Of a DNA stretch of 64,000 bases, positions 30,173-38,454 are shown in pieces. Made by a program: the position numbers and the translations under genes. Origin of the DNA: Nocardioides campestrisoli (GTDB lineage Bacteria > Actinomycetota > Actinomycetes > Propionibacteriales > Nocardioidaceae). Each line of letters begins with the position of its first letter. Positions within the stretch are counted from its first letter, which is position 1. Location: contig NZ_CP061768.1 in NCBI RefSeq assembly GCF_013624435.2, positions 3,562,001-3,626,000 of the forward strand, in the 5' to 3' direction. The notes under the pieces were generated by a model. That model was given only the letters and a program-made list of their open reading frames with translations, did no database searches and was not told where the DNA came from.

Positions 30173-31408
30173 ATGTCTGGACGTCGCATCGTCGCCGCCA
30201 CGGCCGCAGCCCTGCTGCTGCCCGCCGCGGCACTCGTCACCACCTCCGCCAGCTCCGCCAGCGAGCCGGGCGTCTCCGACCGTGACTCCTCGGCGAGCAC
30301 CGCGGTCGCGGCTCGCAAGAAGAAGAAGGCCAACGCCAAGATCAAGATCTCGGTCCTGCCGCAGATCGCGCAGTACGGCAAGAAGCCGGCCAGCCCCGAC
30401 GCCGCGAAGGCGGTCGTCGAGGTGCAGGTCAAGCCGCTCAAGCGCGCGCGCAACAAGAAGGTCGTGCTCCAGGCCAAGGTCGGCTCCTCGTGGAAGAAGG
30501 CCGGCAAGGGCAAGACCGACAAGCGCGGCCGCACCCAGATCCTGACCTCCGCCACCCGCGGCGGCCAGCCCGTCGAGTACCGGGTGAAGCTCGGCAACAG
30601 CACCTCGAAGTCGGCCAGCACCGCCGCGTGGCTCGCGCCGAACTTCACCGACGGCTTCGACGGCTCCACCCTGAGCCCGTCCTGGACGCACCGCATCCCG
30701 ACGTACAACGCCGAGGGCAACCGCCTCTGCTCGCGCGGCGGCCCGGAGGCCGTCAGCGTCGGCGGCGGCACCGTGCGCCTCAGCGTGATCAAGGACCCGG
30801 CGCGCAGCGACAAGTGCGTCGCCAAGCGCGGCGGCAAGGTGGCCGGCAAGTTCTCCTACCGCCTCAACGGCCACATCTCCACCGAGAACTCCTACAGCTT
30901 CAAGTACGGCATCGCCGCCGCGCGGATGAAGTTCCCCAAGGCCCGCGGCCAGCACAGCTCGTTCTGGATGCAGCCGGCCGAGCACGTCTCCGGTGCCACC
31001 GACCCGAAGCTGACCGGCGCCGAGATCGACGTCATCGAGCACTTCGGCAAGGGCTCGGGTCCCAAGGACTCGATGGGCCTGACCAGCTTCACCTACCACT
31101 GGGCCAAGGGCGGCCAGCGGATCAAGACCGGTAACTGGCTGAAGAACGTCAACCAGTACAAGGCCAACAAGAACGACGACTGGTTCAAGGCGTACCACGT
31201 GTTCTCCGTCGAGTGGACCCCCAAGCAGTACATCTTCCGGATCGACGGCAAGGAGACCTGGCGCAGCAACCGCGGCGTCTCCGGCCAGCCGCAGTACCCG
31301 ATCCTGTCGCTGCTGAGCTCGGACTACGAGCTGAACCAGCTCGGCAACGAGAAGAAGCTGCCGCAGCACATGTTCGTCGACTGGATCCGGGTCTGGGAGA
31401 CCAACTGA
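30173..31408 (+). CDS. Secreted glycoside hydrolase family 16-like protein
   Basis: 411 residues. An N-terminal signal peptide (about 1-30) is followed by a Lys-rich linker, a beta-sandwich-like domain (about 55-142, with KKVVLQAKVGSSWKKAGKG and VEYRVKL) and a GH16 catalytic domain (about 158-411). The GH16 active-site motif is complete: EIDVIE with Glu284 (nucleophile), Asp286 and Glu289 (acid/base), preceded by HSSFWMQP. GH16 enzymes cleave beta-1,3/1,4-glucans, agar or related polymers; the substrate cannot be fixed here. It is probably an exported polysaccharide hydrolase. It ends at a strong terminator. Confidence 0.88.
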   Translation: MSGRRIVAATAAALLLPAAALVTTSASSASEPGVSDRDSSASTAVAARKKKKANAKIKISVLPQIAQYGKKPASPDAAKAVVEVQVKPLKRARNKKVVLQAKVGSSWKKAGKGKTDKRGRTQILTSATRGGQPVEYRVKLGNSTSKSASTAAWLAPNFTDGFDGSTLSPSWTHRIPTYNAEGNRLCSRGGPEAVSVGGGTVRLSVIKDPARSDKCVAKRGGKVAGKFSYRLNGHISTENSYSFKYGIAAARMKFPKARGQHSSFWMQPAEHVSGATDPKLTGAEIDVIEHFGKGSGPKDSMGLTSFTYHWAKGGQRIKTGNWLKNVNQYKANKNDDWFKAYHVFSVEWTPKQYIFRIDGKETWRSNRGVSGQPQYPILSLLSSDYELNQLGNEKKLPQHMFVDWIRVWETN

Positions 31409-31440
31409 CCCAGGTCCGGCCTCGGTCGGCCCAGCACCAC

Positions 31441-31477
31441 CGACGCCCCGTCCTCCTCACCGGAGGGCGGGGCGTCG
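31441..31477. terminator. Bidirectional terminator between GH16-like gene and menD
   Basis: A 16-bp stem (31441-31456 with 31462-31477) has one G-T wobble and a 5-base loop. It sits between two convergent genes and can serve both strands. Confidence 0.8.
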
Positions 31478-31504
31478 TCGTTCCTGCACCGTGCCCGAAC
31501 CTGC

Positions 31505-33118
31505 TCAGTCCTCCGTCAGGGCTCGGATCCGCGCGTCCAGCGCACGGCGGTTGTCGCGGCGTACCCGCGCCTCCACCACCTCGACCCCGCCGGCGGGCTG
31601 GGCCAGCGCGTGCTCCAGCTCGGCCAGCGACTCCACCCGCCAGTGCGGCGTCCGGGTGGCCGCGCACCAGGCGGCCAGGTCGACGCCGTGCGGGGTGCCG
31701 AAGAGCTGCTCGAACCGGTCCCCGTAGGACTCCGCCCCCTGCTCCAGCATGGTGAAGATCGAGCCGCCGTCGTCGTTGACCACCACCAGGGTCAGGTCCG
31801 GCCGGGTCTCGGCGGGCCCCAGCACCAGTCCCCCGGCGTCGTGCAGGAAGGTCACGTCGCCGAGGAGCGCGAGGTTGCGGGACGCCGGGCCGCGCGTCAG
31901 GGCGGCGCCGACGGCGCTGCTCACCACGCCGTCGATCCCGGCCAGCCCGCGGTTGGCCAGCACCTTGCGCCTGGCCCCCACCTGCCAGCGGGGCACCATC
32001 AGGTCCAGGTCGCGGATCGGGCTGGAGGCGCCCACCCACAGCAGGCCGCCGGGCGGCAGGGCGCGGGCGACGGCACCGGCCACCTCGTACGGCGTGAGCT
32101 CGGGCTCGGCGGCGAGCAGGGCATCGAGGCGACGTCCCCGCTCCGCGTCGGCCGCCCACCACTGCGCCAGCCACTCCGCGTTCGCCTCGTCGGGGCCCTC
32201 GACCCGCAGCGCGGGGGCGGAGCGGGCGACCGCGAAGGGCCGCTCCTGCCACCGCTCGTCCGGGTCGACGTCCCAGATCTCCACGTCCTCGCGGGCCAGC
32301 AGGCGGGTGACCGGCCGGGAGAGCGTCGGGTGCCCGAAGACCACCACCCGCTCGATGCCGGCGGCCAGCGGCGAGTCGAGCAGCAGCCGGTAGGTCCGCA
32401 GCGCGTGGGTGCCGGTCCGCGCGCCCGAGCTGGGCTCGGCGAGCAGCGGCCAGCCCGCCTGCTCGGCGAGCACCCGGGCCGGCGGGCCGGCGTCGTCGCC
32501 GGCCACCACCACGGTCCGCGGGCCCAGCGGGAGCTGCTCGGCCCGCTCCGCCAGGGCGCGCCAGGCGTGCTCGGCCGGGGGCGGGCCGGCCACCAGGGAG
32601 GGCTGCCACCGGTCGGGAGGCAGCAGCGGCTCGTCGAGCTGGACGTTGAGGTGGACCGGCCCCGGTCGCTCCCGGGTGAGCAGGTCGCGCGCCGCGGCGA
32701 GGTCCTGGCCGGCCGCCAGGTCCAGCACGGGGACGCCGGGCAGCAGGCCCACCTGGTCGGTGGTCTGGTTGGCGCTGGTGCCGCGCAGCCGCAGCGGCCG
32801 GTCGGCGGTGACCGCGACGAGCCGGACGCCCGCGTGCCTGGCCTCCAGGACGGCGGGAGCCAGGTTGGCCACCGCCGTGCCCGAGGTGCAGAAGACCGCG
32901 GCCGGACGGCCCGAGGACTTGGCCGCGCCCAGTGCGGTGAAGGCCGCGCTCCGCTCGTCGACCCGGGTGTGCAGCCGGAGCAGGCCGGCGGCCGCGGCGT
33001 CGTGCAGGGCGAAGGCCAGCGGGGCGTTGCGGCTGCCCGGGCTGAGCACGGCCTCGACCACGCCCGCCTCGACCAGCGTCGCGACCACGTCCCGGGCCAG
33101 TGCGGTGGAGCTGTTCAC
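31505..33118 (-). CDS. menD: 2-succinyl-5-enolpyruvyl-6-hydroxy-3-cyclohexene-1-carboxylate synthase
   Basis: 537-residue ThDP enzyme joining isochorismate with 2-oxoglutarate in menaquinone synthesis. The N-terminal domain has the family marks VLSPGSRNAPLAFAL and HTRVDERSAAFTALG. The C-terminal ThDP/Mg site is GDVTFLHDAGGLVLG with VNDDGGSIF. GTG 33118 overlaps the menC stop as GTGA. The order menE-menC-menD on the minus strand forms one operon. Confidence 0.95.
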   Translation of the reverse strand: MNSSTALARDVVATLVEAGVVEAVLSPGSRNAPLAFALHDAAAAGLLRLHTRVDERSAAFTALGAAKSSGRPAAVFCTSGTAVANLAPAVLEARHAGVRLVAVTADRPLRLRGTSANQTTDQVGLLPGVPVLDLAAGQDLAAARDLLTRERPGPVHLNVQLDEPLLPPDRWQPSLVAGPPPAEHAWRALAERAEQLPLGPRTVVVAGDDAGPPARVLAEQAGWPLLAEPSSGARTGTHALRTYRLLLDSPLAAGIERVVVFGHPTLSRPVTRLLAREDVEIWDVDPDERWQERPFAVARSAPALRVEGPDEANAEWLAQWWAADAERGRRLDALLAAEPELTPYEVAGAVARALPPGGLLWVGASSPIRDLDLMVPRWQVGARRKVLANRGLAGIDGVVSSAVGAALTRGPASRNLALLGDVTFLHDAGGLVLGPAETRPDLTLVVVNDDGGSIFTMLEQGAESYGDRFEQLFGTPHGVDLAAWCAATRTPHWRVESLAELEHALAQPAGGVEVVEARVRRDNRRALDARIRALTED

Positions 33119-34071
33119 GACGTCCCTTCCTCGGAGAGCTGCTGGACTGCGGCGAGCCGCTCCCGCCAGGCGGCCTCCCGCTCCGGCGGTGCGGCCAGCC
33201 GGGCGAGCGCCTCGGGGTCGATCCGGACCGGGCGCACCGGGAGCATCCCGTCGCGCGGCAGCAGCGGCTCGGTGACCACGTCGTCGGTGAGCAGCTGGAC
33301 CGTCGCCAGGCCGCACGCGTGCTCCAGGGAGGGCAGGGCGGCGGCCAGGGCGACCCCGGCGGCGATCCCCACACTGCTCTCCAGCGCGGAGGAGACGACC
33401 ACCGGCAGCCCGATCTCCTCGGCGATCCGCAGGCACGCGCGGACCCCGCCCAGCGGCTGGACCTTGAGCACCGCCACGTCGGCGGCCTCCAGGTCGCGCA
33501 CCCGGTAGGGGTCCTCGGCCCGCCGGATCGACTCGTCCGCGGCGATCGGCACGTCGACCCGACGGCGTACGAGAGCCAGCTCCTCGACCTCGGCGCACGG
33601 CTGCTCGACGTACTCCAGGCCTCCGGCCGCCCGGTCCAGCAGGGGGATCCGGGCCACCGCCTCCTCGACGCTCCACAGCCCGTTGACGTCGATCCGGACC
33701 CGGCCGCCCGGCCTGAGCGCGTCCCGGACCGCCTCGACCCGAGCCTGGTCGTCGGCCAGGGACTGCCCAGGCTCGGCGACCTTGACCTTGGCGGTGGTGC
33801 AGCCGCCGGCGCGCACGATCTCGTGGGCCCGCTGCGGGCCGACCGCGGGCACCGTCACGTTGACCGGGACCTCGGAGCGCACCGGCGCGGGCCAGTCCCC
33901 GGCCGCTGCCTCCTCGGCGCACCGCAGCCACGGCTCGGCGACCGCCGGCGGGTACTCCAGGAACGGGCTCCACTCCCCCCACCCGCGCTCGCTCTCGAGC
34001 AGCGCGCCCTCGCGGACGGTGATGCCACGGAACCGCGTGCGCATCGCGATGGCGTAGACGTGCATCCTCAT
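33115..34071 (-). CDS. menC: o-Succinylbenzoate synthase
   Basis: 318-residue enolase-superfamily enzyme that dehydrates SHCHC to o-succinylbenzoate. Catalytic and metal residues are in order: the Lys pair in TAKVKV, Asp in IDVNGLW, Glu in EYVEQPC, Asp in AADESIRR, and the second catalytic Lys in VLKVQPLGG. ATG 34071 (MRMHVYAIAM) overlaps the menE stop by 4 bases. A second in-frame ATG two codons later is equally possible. Confidence 0.94.
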   Translation of the reverse strand: MRMHVYAIAMRTRFRGITVREGALLESERGWGEWSPFLEYPPAVAEPWLRCAEEAAAGDWPAPVRSEVPVNVTVPAVGPQRAHEIVRAGGCTTAKVKVAEPGQSLADDQARVEAVRDALRPGGRVRIDVNGLWSVEEAVARIPLLDRAAGGLEYVEQPCAEVEELALVRRRVDVPIAADESIRRAEDPYRVRDLEAADVAVLKVQPLGGVRACLRIAEEIGLPVVVSSALESSVGIAAGVALAAALPSLEHACGLATVQLLTDDVVTEPLLPRDGMLPVRPVRIDPEALARLAAPPEREAAWRERLAAVQQLSEEGTS

Positions 34072-35111
34072 GCCTGGTCCTCCTCGTCGCTCACCGCTGC
34101 CCGGAGCCGCTGCCGGTCCACCTTGCCGTTGTCCAGCAGCGGCCACGTGGTGACCGGCACCAGCTGGCGCGGGGCCCACGAGCGGGGGTGGCGCTCGCCG
34201 ACCCAGTCGCGCAGGGCGGCCAGCGTCGGCTCCGCGCCCGGCGCGGCCTCCACCCAGGCCACCACCCGCTGGCCCCACTCCGGGTCCGGGACGCCGAGCA
34301 CCTCGGCCCGCTCGACCGCGGGGTGCTCCCGGAGCCGGGCCGCGACCGCGGGCAGCGGCACGTTGACCCCGCCGGAGACGACCATGTCGTCGAGCCGGCC
34401 GAGCACCTGGAGCCGCCCGTCGTGGTCGAGCCGGCCGGCGTCGGCGGTCACGTACCAGCCGTCGACCAGCGTGGCGGCGGTGAGCTCGGGGTCGTCGGCG
34501 TAGCCGTCGAAGAGGGTGGGCCCGCCGAGCCGGACCCGGCCGTCGGTGCCCAGGGAGAGCGCCACTCCGTCGAGCGGGACACCGTCGTAGACGCAGCCGC
34601 CGGCGGTCTCCGAGGCGCCGTACGTCGTGACCACCCGGATGCCCGCGCGGTCGGCCTCCTCGCGCAGGGCCGGGTCCAGGCCGGCGCCGCCGACCAGCAC
34701 GGCCCGCATCGCGGCCAGGGCCTCGACGTCCGCGGGGGTGCGCACCATCCGGTGCAGCTGGGTCGGGACCAGGGAGGTGTACGCCGCGGGGCCGTCGTCG
34801 TCGGCCCACGCGCCCAGGACCGGCGGGTGCCCGGCCAGCAGGGAGCGGACCACCACCTGGACCCCGGCGACGTAGCCCGACGGCAGCACCAGCGCCCAGC
34901 GGCCCTCGCCACCCAGCCGTCGGGCGCTGGCCCGCGCGGAGGCGAGCACCGCCTCCCGGGAGAGCAGCACCCGCTTCGGTGTCCCGCTCGACCCCGAGGT
35001 CGTCAGCTCCAGCCGGGGCGGCTCCGGGTCGGCGAGCCACTGGGACAGCTGGGCCACCGCAGTCGCGGGATCAGGCGACGGGACCAACGGGGAGGGGGAC
35101 GTGCGGGTCAC
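34068..35111 (-). CDS. menE: o-Succinylbenzoate-CoA ligase
   Basis: 347-residue acyl-adenylating enzyme that activates o-succinylbenzoate with CoA. The P-loop-like motif TTSGSSGTPKRVLLS, the YGASETAGGCVYDG core and the C-terminal hinge and Lys region (LLDNGKVDRQRL) are present. It is shorter than typical 450-500-residue MenE because the N-terminal part is trimmed, which is usual in actinobacteria. It is the first gene of menECD. GTG 35111 lies six bases after a TAGCGT -10, so the message looks leaderless. Confidence 0.92.
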   Translation of the reverse strand: MTRTSPSPLVPSPDPATAVAQLSQWLADPEPPRLELTTSGSSGTPKRVLLSREAVLASARASARRLGGEGRWALVLPSGYVAGVQVVVRSLLAGHPPVLGAWADDDGPAAYTSLVPTQLHRMVRTPADVEALAAMRAVLVGGAGLDPALREEADRAGIRVVTTYGASETAGGCVYDGVPLDGVALSLGTDGRVRLGGPTLFDGYADDPELTAATLVDGWYVTADAGRLDHDGRLQVLGRLDDMVVSGGVNVPLPAVAARLREHPAVERAEVLGVPDPEWGQRVVAWVEAAPGAEPTLAALRDWVGERHPRSWAPRQLVPVTTWPLLDNGKVDRQRLRAAVSDEEDQA

Positions 35112-35123
35112 CCCCGCACGCTA
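35101..35123 (-). promoter_or_regulatory. menE promoter -10 with a palindrome over the start codon
   Basis: The minus strand reads TAGCGT (35123-35118), six bases, then GTG 35111. An exact 7-bp inverted repeat (35101-35107 with 35113-35119) is centred on the start codon. Because the upstream arm would not be transcribed in a leaderless message, it is more likely a protein-binding palindrome than an RNA hairpin. Confidence 0.45.
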
Positions 35124-35156
35124 TCCCCTCCCCGTCGGTGCCGAATCAGTGCCGGA

Positions 35157-36884
35157 TCAGTGCGCCGGCAGGTGGTGCGCGTGGTCGTGGCCGCCGTCGT
35201 GCGGGGCCCGGAGGCCGGAGCGCGGGCTGGCGCCCTCGCCGCGACGGGTGCGGTCGTCACGCTTGCCCACCCCGTTGACCGTCCAGGTGGACCGGGCGTA
35301 GGTGTGCACGGCGTGCGCGATCGCGTCGGAGTTGGCGTCCAGGGCCTTGTTGCTCACGTTGCCCAGGTCGTCGCACTCCGCGTGGTAGCACTCGTCGAAC
35401 GCCACGCCCGCCGTCCCGCCGAAGGCAGCGGCCAGCTCGGGGGTCTTGATCCCCTCGGCGCCGGTGAACAGACCGCCGGAGGCGATCCCCTCGGCGATGA
35501 ACGGGCCGTAGTCGCTGCGCCCGGAGAAGGCGGTCTCCGCCGACTCCAGCCCGGCGTCCTCGAAGTGCTCGTGGAAGAGCGCCTCGATCGCGTCGGAGCC
35601 CTCGGGGCCGACCGCGCCGTCCGGGAAGGCGGCGGAGTTGTCGCCGTCGTAGACGAAGAGCGCGTAGTTGGGCGAGCCGATCATGTCGAAGTTGAGGTAG
35701 AGAGCGATCTCCTCGAGCGTGTCCGGGTCGTTCTCGACCAGGTCGGCCACGTAGTGCTCGGCACCGAGCAGCCCCTTCTCCTCCGCACCCCACCAGGCGA
35801 ACCGGACCTGGTTCTTGGGCTTGGTCTTCGTCTTGGCGAGCTGGACGGCGACCTCGAGCAGGCCGGCGCTGCCGCTGCCGTTGTCGTTGATGCCCGGGCC
35901 CTCCACCACGCTGTCGAGGTGGGCGCCGGCCATCACCACGTTGTCGCTGCGGCCCTGGCGGGTCTCGGCGACCACGTTCCAGGTCGGGCGGATCTCCGAC
36001 TCGGTGCTGGCCGAGAGGGTGACGGTCGCGCCCTCGGCCAGCGACTGACCGATCGCGAAGCTGGTGCCGACCGACGGGACCGTGCCGACCGGGCCGCCCA
36101 GGGTGCCGGCGAACACGTCGGTGGCCCCGGGGGTGCCGGTGTTCATCAGGATGACGCCGGCCGCGCCGGCGTTCTGGGCGTTGACCACCTTGTCTCCGAA
36201 CGGGCAGGTGCCGCGGCGGACCAGGGCGATGTTGCCGGCGGTGAAGCCGGCGAAGTCGGTGGCCTCGCAGCCGCTGGTGGAGCCGGTCACGTTCCCCAGG
36301 TTGAGGTCGACCGCCTGCACCGGCGCGGTGACCGACCCGGAGCCGGAGTAGTCCATCAGCGCGTAGTCCTGGTCCTCGACGAAGGTCCTCGCCGTGGGCG
36401 CGGTCTGCGCGAAGGTGGTCGGCCCGGTGACCTGGAAGAAGGCAAAGTCGAACTTCTGCACCTGCGGCCGGTAGCCGGCCTGGCGCAGGGTGCGGACGAC
36501 GTAGTCGCGCGAGGCGCGGTAGCCCGGGGTGCCGGAGGCGCGGTTGCCGTCGTTCTGGTCGGCGATCCGCTGGAGGGCGACGAGGTGGTTGCGCACCCCG
36601 CGCAGGGTGACGGCCTTCTGCAGCGCACGGGAGGACTTGTCCGCACCGGGCTTGGGCTTGTGCTTGCCCGGCTTGTTCTTCCCCGGCTTGTGCTTGCCGT
36701 GGTGCTTGCCCTTGTCCTTGCCGGGTTTCTGGGTCTGGTGCTGGGCGGAGTCACGGTTCCGCTCGGCGCCGGCGGTGGCCGGGGCGGCGAGCGCGGAGCC
36801 CGCGAGGGCCACGGTGGCGAGGGCGGCGGTGGCCGCCCCCGCGCGCCGACGCCAGGTCGGCAGGCTCTTCGATCGGTCGTTCAC
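35157..36884 (-). CDS. Secreted M28-family zinc aminopeptidase with PA domain
   Basis: 575 residues. A signal peptide (about 1-34) is followed by a Lys/His/Pro-rich stretch (about 53-80) and a peptidase M28 domain interrupted by a protease-associated (PA) domain (GCEATDFAGF and VRRGTCPFGDKVVNAQNAGA). Zinc and catalytic residues are visible: His and Asp in AGAHLDSV, Asp in GINDNGSG, the Glu pair in WWGAEEKGLLG, Asp in NFDMIG and His in DECYHAECDD. It probably trims N-terminal residues from extracellular peptides. GTG 36884 is chosen for its AAAGG site and signal peptide. The leader can fold around this start. Confidence 0.9.
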   Translation of the reverse strand: MNDRSKSLPTWRRRAGAATAALATVALAGSALAAPATAGAERNRDSAQHQTQKPGKDKGKHHGKHKPGKNKPGKHKPKPGADKSSRALQKAVTLRGVRNHLVALQRIADQNDGNRASGTPGYRASRDYVVRTLRQAGYRPQVQKFDFAFFQVTGPTTFAQTAPTARTFVEDQDYALMDYSGSGSVTAPVQAVDLNLGNVTGSTSGCEATDFAGFTAGNIALVRRGTCPFGDKVVNAQNAGAAGVILMNTGTPGATDVFAGTLGGPVGTVPSVGTSFAIGQSLAEGATVTLSASTESEIRPTWNVVAETRQGRSDNVVMAGAHLDSVVEGPGINDNGSGSAGLLEVAVQLAKTKTKPKNQVRFAWWGAEEKGLLGAEHYVADLVENDPDTLEEIALYLNFDMIGSPNYALFVYDGDNSAAFPDGAVGPEGSDAIEALFHEHFEDAGLESAETAFSGRSDYGPFIAEGIASGGLFTGAEGIKTPELAAAFGGTAGVAFDECYHAECDDLGNVSNKALDANSDAIAHAVHTYARSTWTVNGVGKRDDRTRRGEGASPRSGLRAPHDGGHDHAHHLPAH

Positions 36885-36927
36885 GGTGGTCAACCTTTCC
36901 CGAAAGGCACGGTGGACCAGACCACCG
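36884..36927 (-). promoter_or_regulatory. Possible structured leader over the M28 peptidase start
   Basis: In the minus-strand RNA, CGGTGGTC (36927-36920) can pair exactly with GACCACCG (36891-36884), which ends on the first base of the start codon. Between them, CCTTT-CGGG-AAAGG (36907-36894) forms a hairpin holding the AAAGG ribosome-binding site. CGGTGG (36927-36922) can instead pair with CCACCG (36915-36910). The two pairings exclude each other. Confidence 0.45.
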
Positions 36928-37014
36928 CGTCCCGGACATCTGAGCGGCGCCCCGACGACCGTGTCAAGGGTCACGCCGGAAAATGCGGCGACAGTGGCGG
37001 CTGCGCAGGACAAG

Positions 37015-38382
37015 ATGTCGCTGGTGTCGTCGTCCTCCCCCTCCCGCACCCGGCGGCTCGTCCGATCGCTCCGGCCACCGTCACGGCTCGCCGGGCGGCT
37101 CGCGGTGCAGAACCTGCTGTTCGCCCTCGGCGACGGCATCTTCATGACCGGCTCCCTGGTCTTCTTCACCGAGGTCGTGGGCCTGACCTTCACCCAGGTC
37201 GGCCTCGGTCTCACGCTCGGCGGCGTCGCCGCCTTCGTCGCAGCCCTGCCGATGGGCCGCCTGGTCGACCGGTTCGGCCCCAAGCGGATGTGGGCGCTCA
37301 GCGCCGCCGGGCAGGCGGCGACCTTCGCGCTCTGGCCGTTCATCGACGACTTCGCGGGCTACCTGGCGATGGCGATCACGATGGAGGTGCTCGGCGCCCT
37401 GGGCGGGGCCGCGCACGGGGCCTACACGATCGACGTCCTGCCCGCCGCGGAGCGGGTGATCTCGCGGGCGTACATGTACTCGGCGCTCAACGCCGGCTTC
37501 ACCCTGGGCGCCCTGCTCGGCGGCGTCGCCCTGGCCGCCGAGTCCAACGACCTGGTCCGCGCGATCCCCTGGGTCACCGCGGTCGTCTTCGCCGTCAACT
37601 GCGCGTTCATCCTGCGGCTGCCCAACGCCTCCCACGACGACCGCACGCCCGAGGAGCGCAAGGTGAAGGTGCCCGGCCCCGGGCCGCTGCGCAACCCGGG
37701 CTGGCTGGGGGTCGGGTTCTTCGGCGGCGTGCTGTGGACCAACCAGGTGCTGCTCCACCTGGTCATCCCGGCCTGGCTGCTCGGGCAGACCGACGCGCCC
37801 CGGGCCCTGGTGGCCGTGCTGCTCGGCACCAACACCGTGATGTGCATCCTGCTGCCGATGGCCGCGGCCCGCGGCATCCACGACATCACCACGGGCCTGC
37901 GCGGGATCCGGATCTCGGCGGGCTGGTTCGTCCTCGCCTGCGTGATCACGATCCTCACCCACTCCACGGCGGGCTGGGCGACCATCGCGCTCCTGCTGCT
38001 GGGGCACGTGGCGCTGACCGGCGCCGAGCTCTACCTCTCCGCGGCGAGCTGGTCCTTCGAGGCGGACCTGATGGACCCGCGACGCCGGGGCGAGTACCAG
38101 GGCGTCTCCGAGCTCACCGGGACCCTGGGCCGGGTCTGGGCGCCGGCGGCGTACATGTTCCTGGCGATGAGCTGGGGCACCGGCGGCTGGCTGGTGATCG
38201 CCCTGGTCATCCTGGTGGCCAGCCTCGGCATCCACCCGTCGGCACGGGCTGCGGAGAGGTTCCTGGACCGGCACGGACCCGGGCCCGACGAGCAGTCGCC
38301 AGTCCCGGATGCCGACCCGGGTGTGGTGCCGGCGCCGCTGCTCACGCGGCCCGAGGCCTCGCCTCTCGGGCAGTCCGACTGA
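37015..38382 (+). CDS. Major facilitator superfamily transporter
   Basis: 455-residue membrane protein with about 12 hydrophobic segments. The MFS loop 2-3 signature is present (GRLVDRFGPKRMW), and FGDGIFMTGSL-like sequence (FALGDGIFMTGSLVFF) is at helix 1. A hydrophilic tail of about 50 residues follows helix 12. The substrate is unknown; this branch resembles actinobacterial drug or metabolite exporters. ATG 37015 has an AGGA site four bases upstream and precedes the first basic segment. It is divergent from the M28 peptidase. Confidence 0.85.
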   Translation: MSLVSSSSPSRTRRLVRSLRPPSRLAGRLAVQNLLFALGDGIFMTGSLVFFTEVVGLTFTQVGLGLTLGGVAAFVAALPMGRLVDRFGPKRMWALSAAGQAATFALWPFIDDFAGYLAMAITMEVLGALGGAAHGAYTIDVLPAAERVISRAYMYSALNAGFTLGALLGGVALAAESNDLVRAIPWVTAVVFAVNCAFILRLPNASHDDRTPEERKVKVPGPGPLRNPGWLGVGFFGGVLWTNQVLLHLVIPAWLLGQTDAPRALVAVLLGTNTVMCILLPMAAARGIHDITTGLRGIRISAGWFVLACVITILTHSTAGWATIALLLLGHVALTGAELYLSAASWSFEADLMDPRRRGEYQGVSELTGTLGRVWAPAAYMFLAMSWGTGGWLVIALVILVASLGIHPSARAAERFLDRHGPGPDEQSPVPDADPGVVPAPLLTRPEASPLGQSD

Positions 38383-38425
38383 TCCTCTGACTGGTTCATC
38401 CACAGGGCGAGAACGGGCCTGGTGT

Positions 38426-38441
38426 TCGAACATGTGTTCGA
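38426..38441. promoter_or_regulatory. LexA/SOS box upstream of the HNH gene
   Basis: TCGAACATGTGTTCGA matches the mycobacterial-type SOS box TCGAAC-N4-GTTCGA at every defined base. It lies 14 bases before the ATG and between the putative -35 and -10, where LexA would block RNA polymerase. Confidence 0.85.
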
Positions 38442-38442
38442 G

Positions 38443-38448
38443 CAGAAT
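38443..38448 (+). promoter_or_regulatory. -10 box for the HNH gene, apparently leaderless
   Basis: CAGAAT is followed by six bases and ATG 38455. Transcription would begin at the A of the start codon. The SOS box ends one base before this element. Confidence 0.45.
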
Positions 38449-38454
38449 GGGGGC

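Noticed and set aside
35101..35119. An RNA hairpin hiding the menE start codon
   Set aside because: With the -10 six bases away the upstream arm would not be transcribed, so a DNA palindrome is more likely.
34188..38390. A 1400-codon open frame on the plus strand
   Set aside because: It lies antisense to menE, the M28 peptidase and then out of frame with the MFS gene. High GC leaves the opposite strand free of stops, and the translation is Gly/Ala/Arg/Asp-rich with no domain.
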